NCBI RefSeq assembly: GCF_007971025.1
Contig: NZ_CP042436.1
Coordinates: 2,542,001 to 2,606,000, forward strand
Direction of reading: 5' to 3'
Source: Mucilaginibacter ginsenosidivorans
GTDB taxonomy: Bacteria; Bacteroidota; Bacteroidia; Sphingobacteriales; Sphingobacteriaceae
Length of the DNA: 64,000 bases
How positions within the stretch are numbered: position 1 is the stretch's first letter; every line of letters starts with the position of its first letter. Under the pieces are notes generated by a model. The model was not told where the DNA came from. It saw only the letters and a list, made by a program, of their open reading frames with translations, and did no database searches. Made by a program: the position numbers and the translations under genes. Positions 14,784-24,819 of the stretch are shown in pieces.

Positions 14784-17700
14784 TTACAAATAGTTGTGAT
14801 AAGGGCGATGAAATTCGCCCGAACGGTAGAGAATACGCAGCATACTTGGGAGTACGATAAGCAACAGGGGTAAGGCCGCGATAAAGCCGCCAATAACCGC
14901 AATAGCCAGTGGCTGATGGAGTTGTGCCCCCGCCCCGATACCGAGCGCCAGCGGCATCAACGCAATAATGGCGCCTATGGCCGTCATCAGTTTTGGCCGT
15001 AAACGGGTGGATATGGAATAGATGATAGCTTCATTGATGTCCTCTTTGATGTTTTCCGGGTCCTTGTCCATGTTTTCCATGGCCCGCTGTTTGAACTGGA
15101 GAAAAGTGAAGATCGCATTCTCGCCTATGATACCTACGATCATGATGAGGCCCGTATAGCTGCCCACATTTAGCGGAGTTTGGGTAACGTATAGCGCCAG
15201 CAGGCTGCCCGCGGTTCCCAGCGCGGCAATAATGAGTATCAGCAATGCAATACGGAACTGTTTGAACAAAAACAGTATCACCCCAAATACCAATGCGCAA
15301 GCCGCCACCAGTATCATCATCAGCTCTTTGAATGACTGTTGCTGCTGGGCGTAATCGCCGCCGTATTCAACATGATAACCTTCGGGTAGGCTTACCTTTT
15401 GTTCTATACTCTTTTTAATGGCGGGCATCACGCTTCCTATATCGCCTTTATCCAGCCTTGCGGTTATAATACCAATCGATTGCAGGTTCTCGCGCTCTAT
15501 TTCGGCATCGCCGGCTTTAACGGTTACAGATGCCAGTTCGCTTATTGGGATCAATTTAGCCGAAGGTGTAAATATGTTCTGGTTTTTAATGTCCTCAACC
15601 TTCAGGTTCAAATTTCCGGGGTATACCATCCGGATGGGTGATAACTGCTCACGTTCGAGCATGCTGCCGATAATATTGCCTTCCAGTGATGTTTGAAGCT
15701 GGAACTGCAGGCTGGCCGGGGTAATGCCATATTGCGCAAGTTTGCTGTAATTGGGGTCGATGCTTACCGACGGCCCGGCTATTACAACCCCATCGAAAAC
15801 ATCGGCAGTGCCCTTTACCGGACTTACAGCATCGGCTATTTTTGCAGATAGTTCACGCAATTTTTGCGGATTATCGCCATAAACTTTTATCTGTATCGGT
15901 TCCACAGATGTTGTCAGGTCGCCAAGCATGTCGGTGATAACCTGGCCGAATTCGATCTTCTCGGCCAATACCGGCTGGTCCGCCGCAATTTTTTGCCTGA
16001 GTTCGCTTATCACCTCTTCGGTAGTCTTGTCGCGTTTTTTCTTCAGCTGTATCAGGTAATCGCCACGGTTCGGTTCGGTTATAAAAAAGCCCATCTGCGT
16101 GCCTGTACGCCGCGAATAGGCCTCTACCTCGGGCTGTTTACCTATTATTTTTTCAACCTGTCTCAGCATCCGGTCGGTTTCCTCGAGCGATGTGCCCGGT
16201 GGCGAATTGTAGTCGAGCACAATACTGCCTTCATCCATTTCGGGCAGGAAACCCGTCTCCAGCAATTTGGGAATGATAACAATGGCTGCCACCAGCGAAC
16301 CAACGATCAGCAGGCTCACATAGGGCCTTAAAATAAACCACTTTACCCAGCGCTGCTTGTGCACCTGGTGGCTTTCTTCTTTCTTTTCTGCCAGCACGTT
16401 CCTGTGTTTGGGTTTGGTTAACAGCAGGTATATAACCGGCAAGCCTATCCAGGTAACAAAGAAGGAGCATACCAGCGTAATGATCATGGTGTTGGTCAGC
16501 ACCTTGAAATAAGCCCCCGCTACACCCGTCATCAAAAAGAAAGGTATAAATATCACTATGGTACTTATTGATGATCCAACCATTGCAGGGAACAGGTAGT
16601 CGATAGCGCTTTGCAATAGTTTTTTTGTAGGTTCTTCGGGTTGCTCTTCGTGCGTGCGGTGTATCTGTTCCATTACGACTATTGCGTCGTCAATAATCAA
16701 CCCTATCGCTGCGGCTATCGCCCCCAGCGTCATGATATTAAAGGTATAACCTAAAGCGTATAGCACAATAAGTGTAAGGCAAAGGGTAACCGGTATGGTA
16801 AACAGGATAGTGGCACTTGCCTTCAGCGATCGTAAAAAGATTATGGCGACAACTATTGCCAGCAGTAATCCTACCCAAAGGCTATCGGTTACGCTTTTTA
16901 TCGAATCGTTCACAAAATCGGCCTGCACATAATAAGGCTTAACAGTTACATCTTTGGGCAGCAGTTTTCGTAATGCCGCTACCTTTGCCTGCATATCGGC
17001 TGACAGCGACACCAGGTTTGCATTCGGCTGTTTGATTACGGCTATCAGTACCCCGTCGTGACCGTTTGCATTTATTTTCGTGTATGCTATTCCTTCCCGC
17101 ACTGCAACATCAGCAAAATCCTTGAGGCGTATTACCCTTTTTCGGTTATTATTGATCACCAGGTTTTCGAGTTGATCCTTTGCGTTGATGGTAGCATCAG
17201 TAACTGTCAGGTAAAACCGTTTGTAATCGGACAAATAGCCTTCCGATTTTACAAAATTGGTATTGTTTAGTGCCGTATTGATGATGTCGGGCGTTAACCC
17301 GAGCGAGCTCATTTTTTGCTTGTTCAGCGTGAGCCAGTATTCTTTTACTTTCCCGCCAATGATCCTGATCTCCGAAACACCGTCCACCTGCGACAGGAAA
17401 GGCTTTATAGTATAGGTTGCCAGTTGCCGCAGTTCAATGGGCGAGCGGGTATGGCTTTCAAGCGTGTACCCGCTTACCGGTAAAATAGACGGGTTCATTT
17501 TAGCAACGGTGATATTCACATCGGCGGGCAGGTCGTTTTTTACCTGGTCTATGCTGGCTTGTATCCTCTGCTGTGCCAGGTCGATATCCGCATCCCAGTT
17601 CATAAAGGCTGATATCTCGCAACTGCCGCGACCAGTTGTACTGCGCACGGTTTGCAGATCGGGCACTTGTTTTATGGCGTTTTCCAGCGGTTTGGTAACA

Positions 17701-17888
17701 GTCACCATCATTTTATTTACAGGCTGCAGCCCTTCGTCGGCAATGATCTTGATCTTGGGGAAGGTTATCTCGGGAAACAGCGAGGTCTGCATTTTCGAGT
17801 AAGCGAACAGGCCCCCGATCACGATTAGCGCCAGTACCAGGCTAAGCGGTTTCCTGTGCGATACAAATGCGTTTTGGATACCCGTCAT
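14784..17888 (-). CDS. RND efflux pump, inner membrane permease (AcrB/HAE1 type)
   Basis: The protein has 1034 residues, the usual length for AcrB-like pumps, with the two-fold arrangement of a single N-terminal TM helix, a large periplasmic loop and six TM helices, then a repeat. The proton-relay pair Asp400-Asp401 in TM4 (GLIIDDAIVVMEQ) marks the drug/organic-compound type rather than heavy-metal CusA types. It exports substrates from periplasm or inner membrane through the adaptor and TolC partner encoded just upstream. Its start overlaps the adaptor stop by four bases (ATGA), so translation is coupled. Substrate unknown. Confidence 0.93.
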   Translation of the reverse strand: MTGIQNAFVSHRKPLSLVLALIVIGGLFAYSKMQTSLFPEITFPKIKIIADEGLQPVNKMMVTVTKPLENAIKQVPDLQTVRSTTGRGSCEISAFMNWDADIDLAQQRIQASIDQVKNDLPADVNITVAKMNPSILPVSGYTLESHTRSPIELRQLATYTIKPFLSQVDGVSEIRIIGGKVKEYWLTLNKQKMSSLGLTPDIINTALNNTNFVKSEGYLSDYKRFYLTVTDATINAKDQLENLVINNNRKRVIRLKDFADVAVREGIAYTKINANGHDGVLIAVIKQPNANLVSLSADMQAKVAALRKLLPKDVTVKPYYVQADFVNDSIKSVTDSLWVGLLLAIVVAIIFLRSLKASATILFTIPVTLCLTLIVLYALGYTFNIMTLGAIAAAIGLIIDDAIVVMEQIHRTHEEQPEEPTKKLLQSAIDYLFPAMVGSSISTIVIFIPFFLMTGVAGAYFKVLTNTMIITLVCSFFVTWIGLPVIYLLLTKPKHRNVLAEKKEESHQVHKQRWVKWFILRPYVSLLIVGSLVAAIVIIPKLLETGFLPEMDEGSIVLDYNSPPGTSLEETDRMLRQVEKIIGKQPEVEAYSRRTGTQMGFFITEPNRGDYLIQLKKKRDKTTEEVISELRQKIAADQPVLAEKIEFGQVITDMLGDLTTSVEPIQIKVYGDNPQKLRELSAKIADAVSPVKGTADVFDGVVIAGPSVSIDPNYSKLAQYGITPASLQFQLQTSLEGNIIGSMLEREQLSPIRMVYPGNLNLKVEDIKNQNIFTPSAKLIPISELASVTVKAGDAEIERENLQSIGIITARLDKGDIGSVMPAIKKSIEQKVSLPEGYHVEYGGDYAQQQQSFKELMMILVAACALVFGVILFLFKQFRIALLILIIAALGTAGSLLALYVTQTPLNVGSYTGLIMIVGIIGENAIFTFLQFKQRAMENMDKDPENIKEDINEAIIYSISTRLRPKLMTAIGAIIALMPLALGIGAGAQLHQPLAIAVIGGFIAALPLLLIVLPSMLRILYRSGEFHRPYHNYL

Positions 17889-18835
17889 GGTTGCACAATT
17901 TTAACTTTCGCGGTATCGGGCAATCCGTAATTGCCGGTGACAATGATCTTATCCTGCGGCAAAAATTTAGGTGAGATTATTTCAATACGATCGCCGTTTT
18001 CAATGCCTTTTTTAACCGGAACTTTCACTGCTGTTGTGTCGTCAATGAGTCGCATTACCCAAAATTCGGTTTGCGTTTCATTGGTCAGCAATGCTTCTTT
18101 TGGCAGCGATTCGGTTTTATTTTTTTGCGATTTAACGATCCGAGCTTTCGCCACCAGGTTTTCGGGTATCGGCTGGTTACTGTTCACTTTCAGCACTACG
18201 GCCTGCGTTTGCGACACGGTATCGACGGTAGGCATGAACGATGCCACGCGGCTATCCAGTTTTTGCCCGCCCGGCAGCGTAAGCTGTATATTATCATTTA
18301 TGTTGACGTATTGTCTCAGCTCGTACGGCAGCTGCATCAGGAATACAAAGCTCGACTGATCGCTGATCGTTGCCAGCGCCTCGCCATCCTGCACGTAATC
18401 GCCGGCCTGGTGGTTTACCTGCGAGATATAACCATGCCTTGAGGCTTTGATCTTGTTTACCCCCGAGAATTTAAACGTGGTATCTAAAACGGTGATGCTA
18501 TTACCAATACTTTGCGCCTCCTTGGTTTTAACGGTGAAAAGCACTTCTCCCTCGTGTACCGGCTGCCCCTGCTGGGCATTCACCTTTTCCACATAACCGT
18601 TAGCGTTCGATTTTACATAATTCTTCTGCAAAAATACCGACGTGGCGTTTACCTCTATATAATCGGCCATAGCGTCCTGGTCAATAGTAGTCACTGTTAC
18701 AGGAGTTTGCGCAGCAACTTTCGACGTGTCCTCATCGTCATCCTTTTTATTGCCCGTGCACGAACCCAGGAACAATGTGAGCCCCAACACAAGGGCAAAC
18801 ACCAGTAACGGGTATTTGGTTGTCGTTTCTTTCAT
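17885..18835 (-). CDS. RND efflux periplasmic adaptor (membrane fusion) lipoprotein
   Basis: The protein has 316 residues. A lipobox (LGSC, Cys26) follows a hydrophobic signal, so it is anchored by lipid in the periplasm. An acidic linker (KKDDDEDT) follows. The biotinyl/lipoyl-like hairpin is seen in the pattern VNAQQGQPVHEGEVLF...GDYVQDGEALATI, then beta-barrel and membrane-proximal parts. It links the pump at 14784 with the TolC protein at 18837. It starts one base after the TolC stop and overlaps the pump start by four bases, typical of a tightly coupled operon. Confidence 0.92.
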   Translation of the reverse strand: MKETTTKYPLLVFALVLGLTLFLGSCTGNKKDDDEDTSKVAAQTPVTVTTIDQDAMADYIEVNATSVFLQKNYVKSNANGYVEKVNAQQGQPVHEGEVLFTVKTKEAQSIGNSITVLDTTFKFSGVNKIKASRHGYISQVNHQAGDYVQDGEALATISDQSSFVFLMQLPYELRQYVNINDNIQLTLPGGQKLDSRVASFMPTVDTVSQTQAVVLKVNSNQPIPENLVAKARIVKSQKNKTESLPKEALLTNETQTEFWVMRLIDDTTAVKVPVKKGIENGDRIEIISPKFLPQDKIIVTGNYGLPDTAKVKIVQP

Positions 18836-18836
18836 A

Positions 18837-20078
18837 TTACTTGTTCCAGTAATTTAGCTGGTTAATAAGCTGTAATTTGCTTATCTCGGTTTGCATTTTC
18901 AGGTTCCGCACCGCCAGGTAGTTGTTAATGGCCAGTATCAGGTCGGCAATTTTCACGTCCCCTGTTTCCAGCAGTTTTGTGTCTACTTTTATTAAAGCTT
19001 TCGAAAATTTTATCTGGTCGTTTATCTGTGGCAGCAGCTTTTCATTTTCGCTTATCTGCTGGTTCAACTGCGCTATCTGCTGCCGGTATTGTATATCAAA
19101 AAATGCTTTGTAATTCTCGCGGGTCTCTTCCTCCAGCGAAAGTTTTTTGTGCTGCATTTTCCGCTGTCCGCCATCATATAAAGGGATGGTTAAGCTAAAC
19201 CCGGCGCTCACCCCAAAGTTTTTCCAGGCCTGCCCCATAAAGTCGCTGTTGTAACCACCATCAGCAAAAATGTTGGTCTTGGGTTTATAGGAATAATCCA
19301 GCTGCTGGTGGCTGTTAACTATCCTCAGGCTGTCCAGTTTGTATTGGGCAAAGTAAATGCTGCTCCGGTTATCGGGTAGTGCGATCATCCGCTGTAAACC
19401 GGGATAAACCAGGCTGTCAGCAGTAGTTGTATCGGCCACGCCCGACAGGTAGTTGAGCGTTGCATAGTCATTTTTATATTGTAACCGTGCTTGCGATAGC
19501 TGTAATTCCTGCTGTTTCAGCGTCACCAGGAAGGTAAGGTAATCGCTTTGGTGATATACGTTGTTTTGGGTCAGCTTTTTGAATAACTCTTCCTCTGTAC
19601 GTAGCAGGTCGACGATCTCTTTGTTGAAATTTAGCTGCTGCTGGTCGCCGTACGTGGTTATATATTGCGCTGTAACTGCTTTCTTAAGGTCTTGTTCTGA
19701 TATTTTAAGCGTGTTGAGGGTAGACGACGATTGCAACGTAATGCCCGCCAACTGTGCCGCAAGGTTGTTTTTGCCAATGATCTGCTGATTTACGGCTACC
19801 AAACCATTCAGGGTATGCTCATTGGTGATGGCGGATGAATAGCCGAATCCATTAATGGTAGGAGCGTAGAGTCCGCCGGTTGTTGCATTAACCTGCGGCT
19901 TGTACCCTGCTTTTAGCCGTAAACTATCCAATTGATTTGAAGCTACCTGGTTGCGCAGGTCCTTTAGCAACGGGCTGTTGCTTTTGGCCATGTCGATATA
20001 ATGGTCCAGCGTACGGGTTTGTGCAAGTGAAACTGAGCAGGCAAATAGGCCAATGATCACGCCGGAGATCCACTTCAT
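18837..20078 (-). CDS. TolC-family outer membrane efflux protein
   Basis: The protein has 413 residues with a signal peptide (about 1-20, ending SLAQ). The mature chain is long, helical and polar with repeated Gln/Leu/Asn-rich helices and two short beta parts, as in TolC/OEP proteins. It forms the outer membrane channel of the tripartite pump. ATG at 20078 is preferred to the TTG immediately before it. It follows the sensor kinase gene by 72 bases, so the regulator, sensor and pump genes can form one transcript. Confidence 0.88.
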   Translation of the reverse strand: MKWISGVIIGLFACSVSLAQTRTLDHYIDMAKSNSPLLKDLRNQVASNQLDSLRLKAGYKPQVNATTGGLYAPTINGFGYSSAITNEHTLNGLVAVNQQIIGKNNLAAQLAGITLQSSSTLNTLKISEQDLKKAVTAQYITTYGDQQQLNFNKEIVDLLRTEEELFKKLTQNNVYHQSDYLTFLVTLKQQELQLSQARLQYKNDYATLNYLSGVADTTTADSLVYPGLQRMIALPDNRSSIYFAQYKLDSLRIVNSHQQLDYSYKPKTNIFADGGYNSDFMGQAWKNFGVSAGFSLTIPLYDGGQRKMQHKKLSLEEETRENYKAFFDIQYRQQIAQLNQQISENEKLLPQINDQIKFSKALIKVDTKLLETGDVKIADLILAINNYLAVRNLKMQTEISKLQLINQLNYWNK

Positions 20079-20150
20079 CAAATATGCTGGTTATGGGGTT
20101 TGTTTCGCTAAAATAAAGATTAAATTCTGGAATAATTTAGGATGGCCGTT

Positions 20151-21425
20151 TCAAAACGTCATGGTAAATGTGTGAAATCCGTTACTGAACCGATAGTTCA
20201 GGCTGAAGCCAAGGTTCTCGCATATCTGCTGCGCGATAGTTAAACCGAGCCCGCTGCCTTCGGACGACGACGATTTTTGAAAACGTTTAAAAAGCAGGTC
20301 GCTTTGCAATGGGGCATCGTCGCCTGTATTTCGGATCGTCAGTTTTTCGGCTGTCAACCCGATGACTATCTGCCCGCCGATTATATTATGACGTATCGCG
20401 TTGCTCAATAAATTGTTCAACAATACATCAACCAGGTAACGGTTTGCCTTCAGCTTTTTATCAATCCCGGTAAAACTCACTTTCAGGTCTTTATCGTTAA
20501 ATATCTCCTCGAACTGCGCCAGTAACTCTTCAATAATGGGTTTCAGGTCTATTTCCTCGTCGCCGTCCACCAACCGGTTTTCTATTTTTACCAATAAAAG
20601 CAACGATTGGTTCAACCGGGTTAACCGGGATACCGAGGTGTACAGATCGTTCAGTAATTTGCTTTGCTGCTGGCTGAAATCTTCGGTCTGCAATAATGAA
20701 TCCAGTTTCGAATTAATGACCGCTATAGGTGTAAGTAATTCGTGGGAGGCGTTTTCGGTAAATGTTTTTAGCTCCTTATAGTCTTTTTTGACCTTGGATG
20801 ACATTGCCGCTACGGCCTGGTTCAACTCTTTAAACTCGTCAATGTTCGTATCCGGCTGGGGTATTGTTTTGTTATCCGATATGCTGAACGAGCGCAGCTC
20901 TTTCAGTAAATTGTGGAACGGTTGCCAAAGCCTGTTCAGTAGCAGCCTGTTTGCGGTAAACAAAGCAAGTAACAGCAATAAAATTACACCGATGGTAATA
21001 CCGAAGATAATTTTAAGCAGGTCTTCGGTTTCCACTGTCGACTTTACGATGGCAATACGATAATATTTGCCCCCGGCCGATATAGAACTGATGAGCGCCC
21101 TGCCCGACTCGTATTCTTCATGACGCCGCCTGTGCCTGCGGCGCACCTCGCTTTTTTTGTAAACAGTATCAATATAGCTGCGCTTTACCGAACCAGGCGC
21201 CGCTGCCCAAAATGATATTTGCTGGTCGTTAGATTCAAAAACCTGCGGCAACTGGTTGTTTTTGGCTACGTATTCAAATATTTCATTTTCTTCAACCTCC
21301 AGGTCCTTGTCAATATCATCTATCAATATCAGGTTGATGGCGTAGTAATAGATGATGCCGGTTACCAGCATCATGACGACACTGGTTACAAGTGTTACCC
21401 GGTTATACCTGGCCAGCAGTTTCAT
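20151..21425 (-). CDS. sensor histidine kinase of the efflux operon
   Basis: The protein has 424 residues: a TM helix at about 11-34, a periplasmic loop to about 138, a second TM at about 139-158, a linker, then HisKA with His228 (NASHELLTPIAV) and a HATPase domain (N box LLNNLLSNAIRHN; G2 GSGLGLTIAQQI). The sensing loop contains a dense basic patch, RRRHRRRHEE at about 95-104, which could bind anionic ligands or act as a His-based metal/pH sensor (inference). Its start overlaps the response regulator stop by four bases. It probably controls the downstream efflux genes. Confidence 0.92.
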   Translation of the reverse strand: MKLLARYNRVTLVTSVVMMLVTGIIYYYAINLILIDDIDKDLEVEENEIFEYVAKNNQLPQVFESNDQQISFWAAAPGSVKRSYIDTVYKKSEVRRRHRRRHEEYESGRALISSISAGGKYYRIAIVKSTVETEDLLKIIFGITIGVILLLLLALFTANRLLLNRLWQPFHNLLKELRSFSISDNKTIPQPDTNIDEFKELNQAVAAMSSKVKKDYKELKTFTENASHELLTPIAVINSKLDSLLQTEDFSQQQSKLLNDLYTSVSRLTRLNQSLLLLVKIENRLVDGDEEIDLKPIIEELLAQFEEIFNDKDLKVSFTGIDKKLKANRYLVDVLLNNLLSNAIRHNIIGGQIVIGLTAEKLTIRNTGDDAPLQSDLLFKRFQKSSSSEGSGLGLTIAQQICENLGFSLNYRFSNGFHTFTMTF

Positions 21426-22099
21426 TGGTCGGTAAATTTATAGCCCATACCGTATGATGCGTGTATATAATCGCCGCAACCGCCTTCTATCAGTTTTTTT
21501 CTGAGGTTTTTGATGTGAGAATATATAAAGTCGAAATTATTGGCCATATCAATACCATCGCCCCAAAGGTGTTCTGCAATGGCGTTTTTAGAAACTACCT
21601 TTCCCTTATTGGCAATAAAATAAAGCAGCAGTGCATATTCTTTTCTTGTGAGCTTTACCGCCTGGTTTTTCACTTTTACCGATTTCGCCAGCAGGTCGAT
21701 GGTCAGTTCGTGGAACTGCAGCAGGTTGTTACCGCTGAAATTTTTCCGGCGGATAATGGCCATTACCCTTGCCCGCAATTCCGACAGGTGGAATGGTTTT
21801 ACCAGGTAATCATCAGCCCCAAGATCAAGGCCCTCAAGGCGGTCGTCAAGCGAGTTTTTTGCCGATATAATAAGTATCCCATCCGGATGGTCCTTTTCTT
21901 TTATCGCTTTAAGTATGTCGATACCTGTGCCCCCGGGCAGCGTAATGTCTAATAAAATACAATCGTAACGGTATAAACTTACTTTGGATATAGCTTCGGC
22001 ATAAGTCGATGCCGTTTCACAAATATTGCCGGCTTCGGTAAAATATTCTTCAATACTTTCGCGCAGCCCCTTTTCGTCTTCAATTATCAGAATCTTCAT
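21422..22099 (-). CDS. OmpR/PhoB-family response regulator
   Basis: The protein has 225 residues: a receiver domain with the acidic pair in IIEDEKG, phospho-acceptor Asp51 (LLDITLP) and Lys near 101 (LVKPF), then a winged-helix DNA-binding domain (about 128-225, with LTRKEYALL and the final YGMGYKF). It pairs with the overlapping kinase gene and is the first gene of the five-gene efflux operon. The start at 22099 is chosen because the receiver fold begins MKILIIEDE; the 16 in-frame codons upstream are not receiver-like. Confidence 0.92.
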   Translation of the reverse strand: MKILIIEDEKGLRESIEEYFTEAGNICETASTYAEAISKVSLYRYDCILLDITLPGGTGIDILKAIKEKDHPDGILIISAKNSLDDRLEGLDLGADDYLVKPFHLSELRARVMAIIRRKNFSGNNLLQFHELTIDLLAKSVKVKNQAVKLTRKEYALLLYFIANKGKVVSKNAIAEHLWGDGIDMANNFDFIYSHIKNLRKKLIEGGCGDYIHASYGMGYKFTDQ

Positions 22100-22227
22100 A
22101 AATGGTTCGGCTGGGCCGATATATTTTCCCAATAAATGTACAAACACAATTTGTATACATTTTGAATTATGTCAAATCAGACAACCTGCGGGAATAAATT
22201 TCAACCCAAAGTCAGCATGAAAACTTT

Positions 22228-22256
22228 TTTGTCCTTATAAAGTTATTCTATCTTTA
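22228..22256 (+). promoter_or_regulatory. promoter of the PAS histidine kinase gene
   Basis: TTTG (22228-22231, end of a T run) is followed by 17 bases and TATCTTTA (22249-22256), one mismatch from the -7 consensus TAnnTTTG. A leader of about 20 bases to the ATG at 22282 would result. It sits in the divergent gap between this gene and the response regulator. Confidence 0.5.
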
Positions 22257-22281
22257 AAAACTCTCTTTGCAATTGCATTTT

Positions 22282-24237
22282 ATGAACAACCCTCAACCGG
22301 CCTTAAGCAACGATCAACTCATTAGTGTATTGGCGCAGGGTAAAAATGCCGTAGCAATTCACACTACCGACAAGTTTAATATCAGGTATGCAAGTAATGC
22401 CATGCTATCTATTTGGGGTAAGGGCCCTGATGTGGTCGGGTTGCCATTGGCCGAGGCATTGCCCGAACTGGAAGGGCAGCCCTTTCTGGGACTTTTCAAA
22501 AGGGTATGGGATGAGGGAATTACGGTAAGTGGTAAAGATACCCCAGCCGACCTGCTGATCGACGACGAATTGCAAACTTTCTATTTCGATTTTGAGTACC
22601 GCGCCATGACCGACGATGCGGGTAAAACCTACTGCATACTTCATACAGCCACCGACGTTACCGAACGTTTTTTGAGCCGGCAGCGCGAGCAGGCTCTGCA
22701 GGAAGAAATGCGTGCAGCCAATGAAGAGCTATTCTCGGCAAATGAGGAACTGAATGCGGCGAACGAGGAATTGGTACAGTCGAAGGAAGTGTTGCAGGTT
22801 ACCAATGATGCCCTTAACGACAGTGAAACACGTTTTCGCAACCTGGTAAAACAGGCGCCCATAGGTATATGCATCATCCGGGCGCACGATTTGATGATAG
22901 AAGACGTTAACGATTCATACCTTGAACTGGTGGGGCGTACGCGGTCCGAAATGCAAAACCGTACAATTTGGGAGGCCGTTTATGAGGCAGCCGAAGTTTA
23001 TGCGCCGATAATGAACCAGGTTATAAATACAGGCGTGACTTTTAAAGCCAGGGAGGCCGAAGTAATGCTTGTTCGGCAGGGAGTAGACCAGCGGTTCTTT
23101 CTCGATTTTGTTTATGAGCCCATCATCTATAAAGGACGTGTTGATTCGATCCTTGTACTGGTTATCGATGTAACGGACAAGGTAATGGCCCGGCGCAGTA
23201 TCGAGGAGATGGAGGAAAGGGCGCGGCTGGCCATCGAAGCGGCTGAGACCGGAACCTTTGACCTTGACCTGGTTAAAGGTGTGATGCTTACCTCTCCACG
23301 GCTCGACACTATTTTCGGTTTCCAACATTCTGTTTCGTGGGAGGAATATGCGGCTGTTATTCATCCGGATGATCAATCGGCGCGAACTATGGCACATCAG
23401 CAGGCATTAAAAACCGGCAAGCTATTTTACGAGGCCAGGGTAAGTTTTCCGGATAAGTCGATGCACTGGGTACGAATACAGGGCCAGGTATATTATAATG
23501 ATAACAAGAAACCTGTCAGGATATTGGGTACTGTGCTGGACATTACCCAGTTTAAACAACTGCAGCAACAGAAGGACGATTTTATCAGCATAGCGAGCCA
23601 TGAACTGAAGACCCCTATCACAAGCCTGAAAGCTTCGCTGCAATTGCTCGAACGAATGAAAGATAACCCCTCGCCGCAGGTGTTACCCCGCCTCATAGAA
23701 CAATCGTCCCGGAGTATGCAAAAGATCAGCGCCCTTGTTGATGATCTTTTAAATGTGAGTCGTGCCAACGAATCGCAGCTTGCCCTTAATAAAGCAGAAT
23801 TTAATATTTTTCAATTACTTGAAAATTGCTGTAATCATGTAAGGGTTGTGGGTAAATACAATCTTGTTGTAAAAGGTGATGCCAATTTAAAAGTGTATGC
23901 CGATGAACACGCTATAGATCAGGTAGTTGTTAACCTCGTAAACAATGCCATTAAGTATGCCCCGGATTCGTTGGAAATTCAGCTTTCCGTTGAGAAAGAG
24001 AACGACATGATCAGAGTATCTGTAAAAGATAGCGGCCCGGGGATAGCACCTGAAAAGATCCCGCACCTGTTCGAGCGTTATTACCAGGGTAATGCCGACG
24101 GGTACAAAAATTCGGGATTGGGCCTGGGGCTCTACATTTGTTCGGAGATCGTCAAAAAACACGGCGGCCAGATAGGGGTACGGAGCGAATGGGGCGAAGG
24201 CTCAACTTTCTTTTTTACATTGCCTGCGGCAGAATGA
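22282..24237 (+). CDS. soluble PAS-domain hybridless sensor histidine kinase
   Basis: The protein has 651 residues and no membrane segment, so it senses in the cytoplasm. Order: PAS 1 (about 15-125), a coiled coil of repeated NEEL heptads (about 133-180), PAS 2 (about 190-305), PAS 3 (about 315-430), HisKA with His440 (IASHELKTPITS) and a HATPase domain (N box LVNNAIKYAP; G1 DSGPGIAP; G2 GLGLGLYICSEI). No response regulator gene adjoins it, so it is an orphan kinase. Its HisKA region is nearly the same as that of the kinase at 56407, which suggests that they are paralogues. The start at 22282 is set by the promoter and the natural N-terminus. Confidence 0.9.
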   Translation: MNNPQPALSNDQLISVLAQGKNAVAIHTTDKFNIRYASNAMLSIWGKGPDVVGLPLAEALPELEGQPFLGLFKRVWDEGITVSGKDTPADLLIDDELQTFYFDFEYRAMTDDAGKTYCILHTATDVTERFLSRQREQALQEEMRAANEELFSANEELNAANEELVQSKEVLQVTNDALNDSETRFRNLVKQAPIGICIIRAHDLMIEDVNDSYLELVGRTRSEMQNRTIWEAVYEAAEVYAPIMNQVINTGVTFKAREAEVMLVRQGVDQRFFLDFVYEPIIYKGRVDSILVLVIDVTDKVMARRSIEEMEERARLAIEAAETGTFDLDLVKGVMLTSPRLDTIFGFQHSVSWEEYAAVIHPDDQSARTMAHQQALKTGKLFYEARVSFPDKSMHWVRIQGQVYYNDNKKPVRILGTVLDITQFKQLQQQKDDFISIASHELKTPITSLKASLQLLERMKDNPSPQVLPRLIEQSSRSMQKISALVDDLLNVSRANESQLALNKAEFNIFQLLENCCNHVRVVGKYNLVVKGDANLKVYADEHAIDQVVVNLVNNAIKYAPDSLEIQLSVEKENDMIRVSVKDSGPGIAPEKIPHLFERYYQGNADGYKNSGLGLGLYICSEIVKKHGGQIGVRSEWGEGSTFFFTLPAAE

Positions 24238-24295
24238 TTAAAATTCAGCCGGGTTTAAATTTAATAATTCAGTCAGTCATTAAATCGACAGTAAC

Positions 24296-24730
24296 ATGTG
24301 GTGGATTTACGCATTACTATCAGCCCTCTTTGCGGCGCTTACCGCAATATTCGCAAAAATTGGCATCAAAGGTATGGACAGCGACCTCGCAACCGCTATC
24401 CGTACAGTTATCATTCTTGTCATAGCCTGGGGTATTGCCCTGTTTAAAGGCAGCGCAGAAAATATTGGTGGTTTGAGCAAAACCAACTGGCTGTTCCTTG
24501 CGCTTTCGGGCTGTGCGACCGGGCTTTCATGGATATTCTATTTCAAGGCTTTGCAACTGGGGAAAGTATCGCAGGTGGCGCCGGTGGATAAGTTAAGCGT
24601 GGCGCTGGCTATCATTCTTGCGGCCCTGTTTTTAAAGGAGTCGCTGAACTGGCAAACCGCAATTGGAGCTCTCCTAATCATCAGCGGAACTGTGGTTTTA
24701 ATACTGCCAAAGCACTATTTTGGTCTTTAA
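24296..24730 (+). CDS. EamA-type small membrane transporter
   Basis: The protein has 144 residues with five predicted membrane helices, the size of a single EamA (drug/metabolite transporter) domain; two copies would have to pair to form a full transporter. Conserved family features are visible: the N-terminal WxYALLSALFAALTAI helix, the helix with WIFYFKALQLGKVSQVAPVDKLS and the final IGALLIISGTVVL. Substrate unknown. It follows the PAS kinase gene by 58 bases on the same strand, so read-through from that gene is possible. Confidence 0.85.
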   Translation: MWWIYALLSALFAALTAIFAKIGIKGMDSDLATAIRTVIILVIAWGIALFKGSAENIGGLSKTNWLFLALSGCATGLSWIFYFKALQLGKVSQVAPVDKLSVALAIILAALFLKESLNWQTAIGALLIISGTVVLILPKHYFGL

Positions 24731-24819
24731 TAACTTTAGGTATTTTTATGTAACAATCACACTACTAACACATCTGTTACAGATTTAATCCAGTATTTCT
24801 GCGCAATTTCGCGGCAGAT

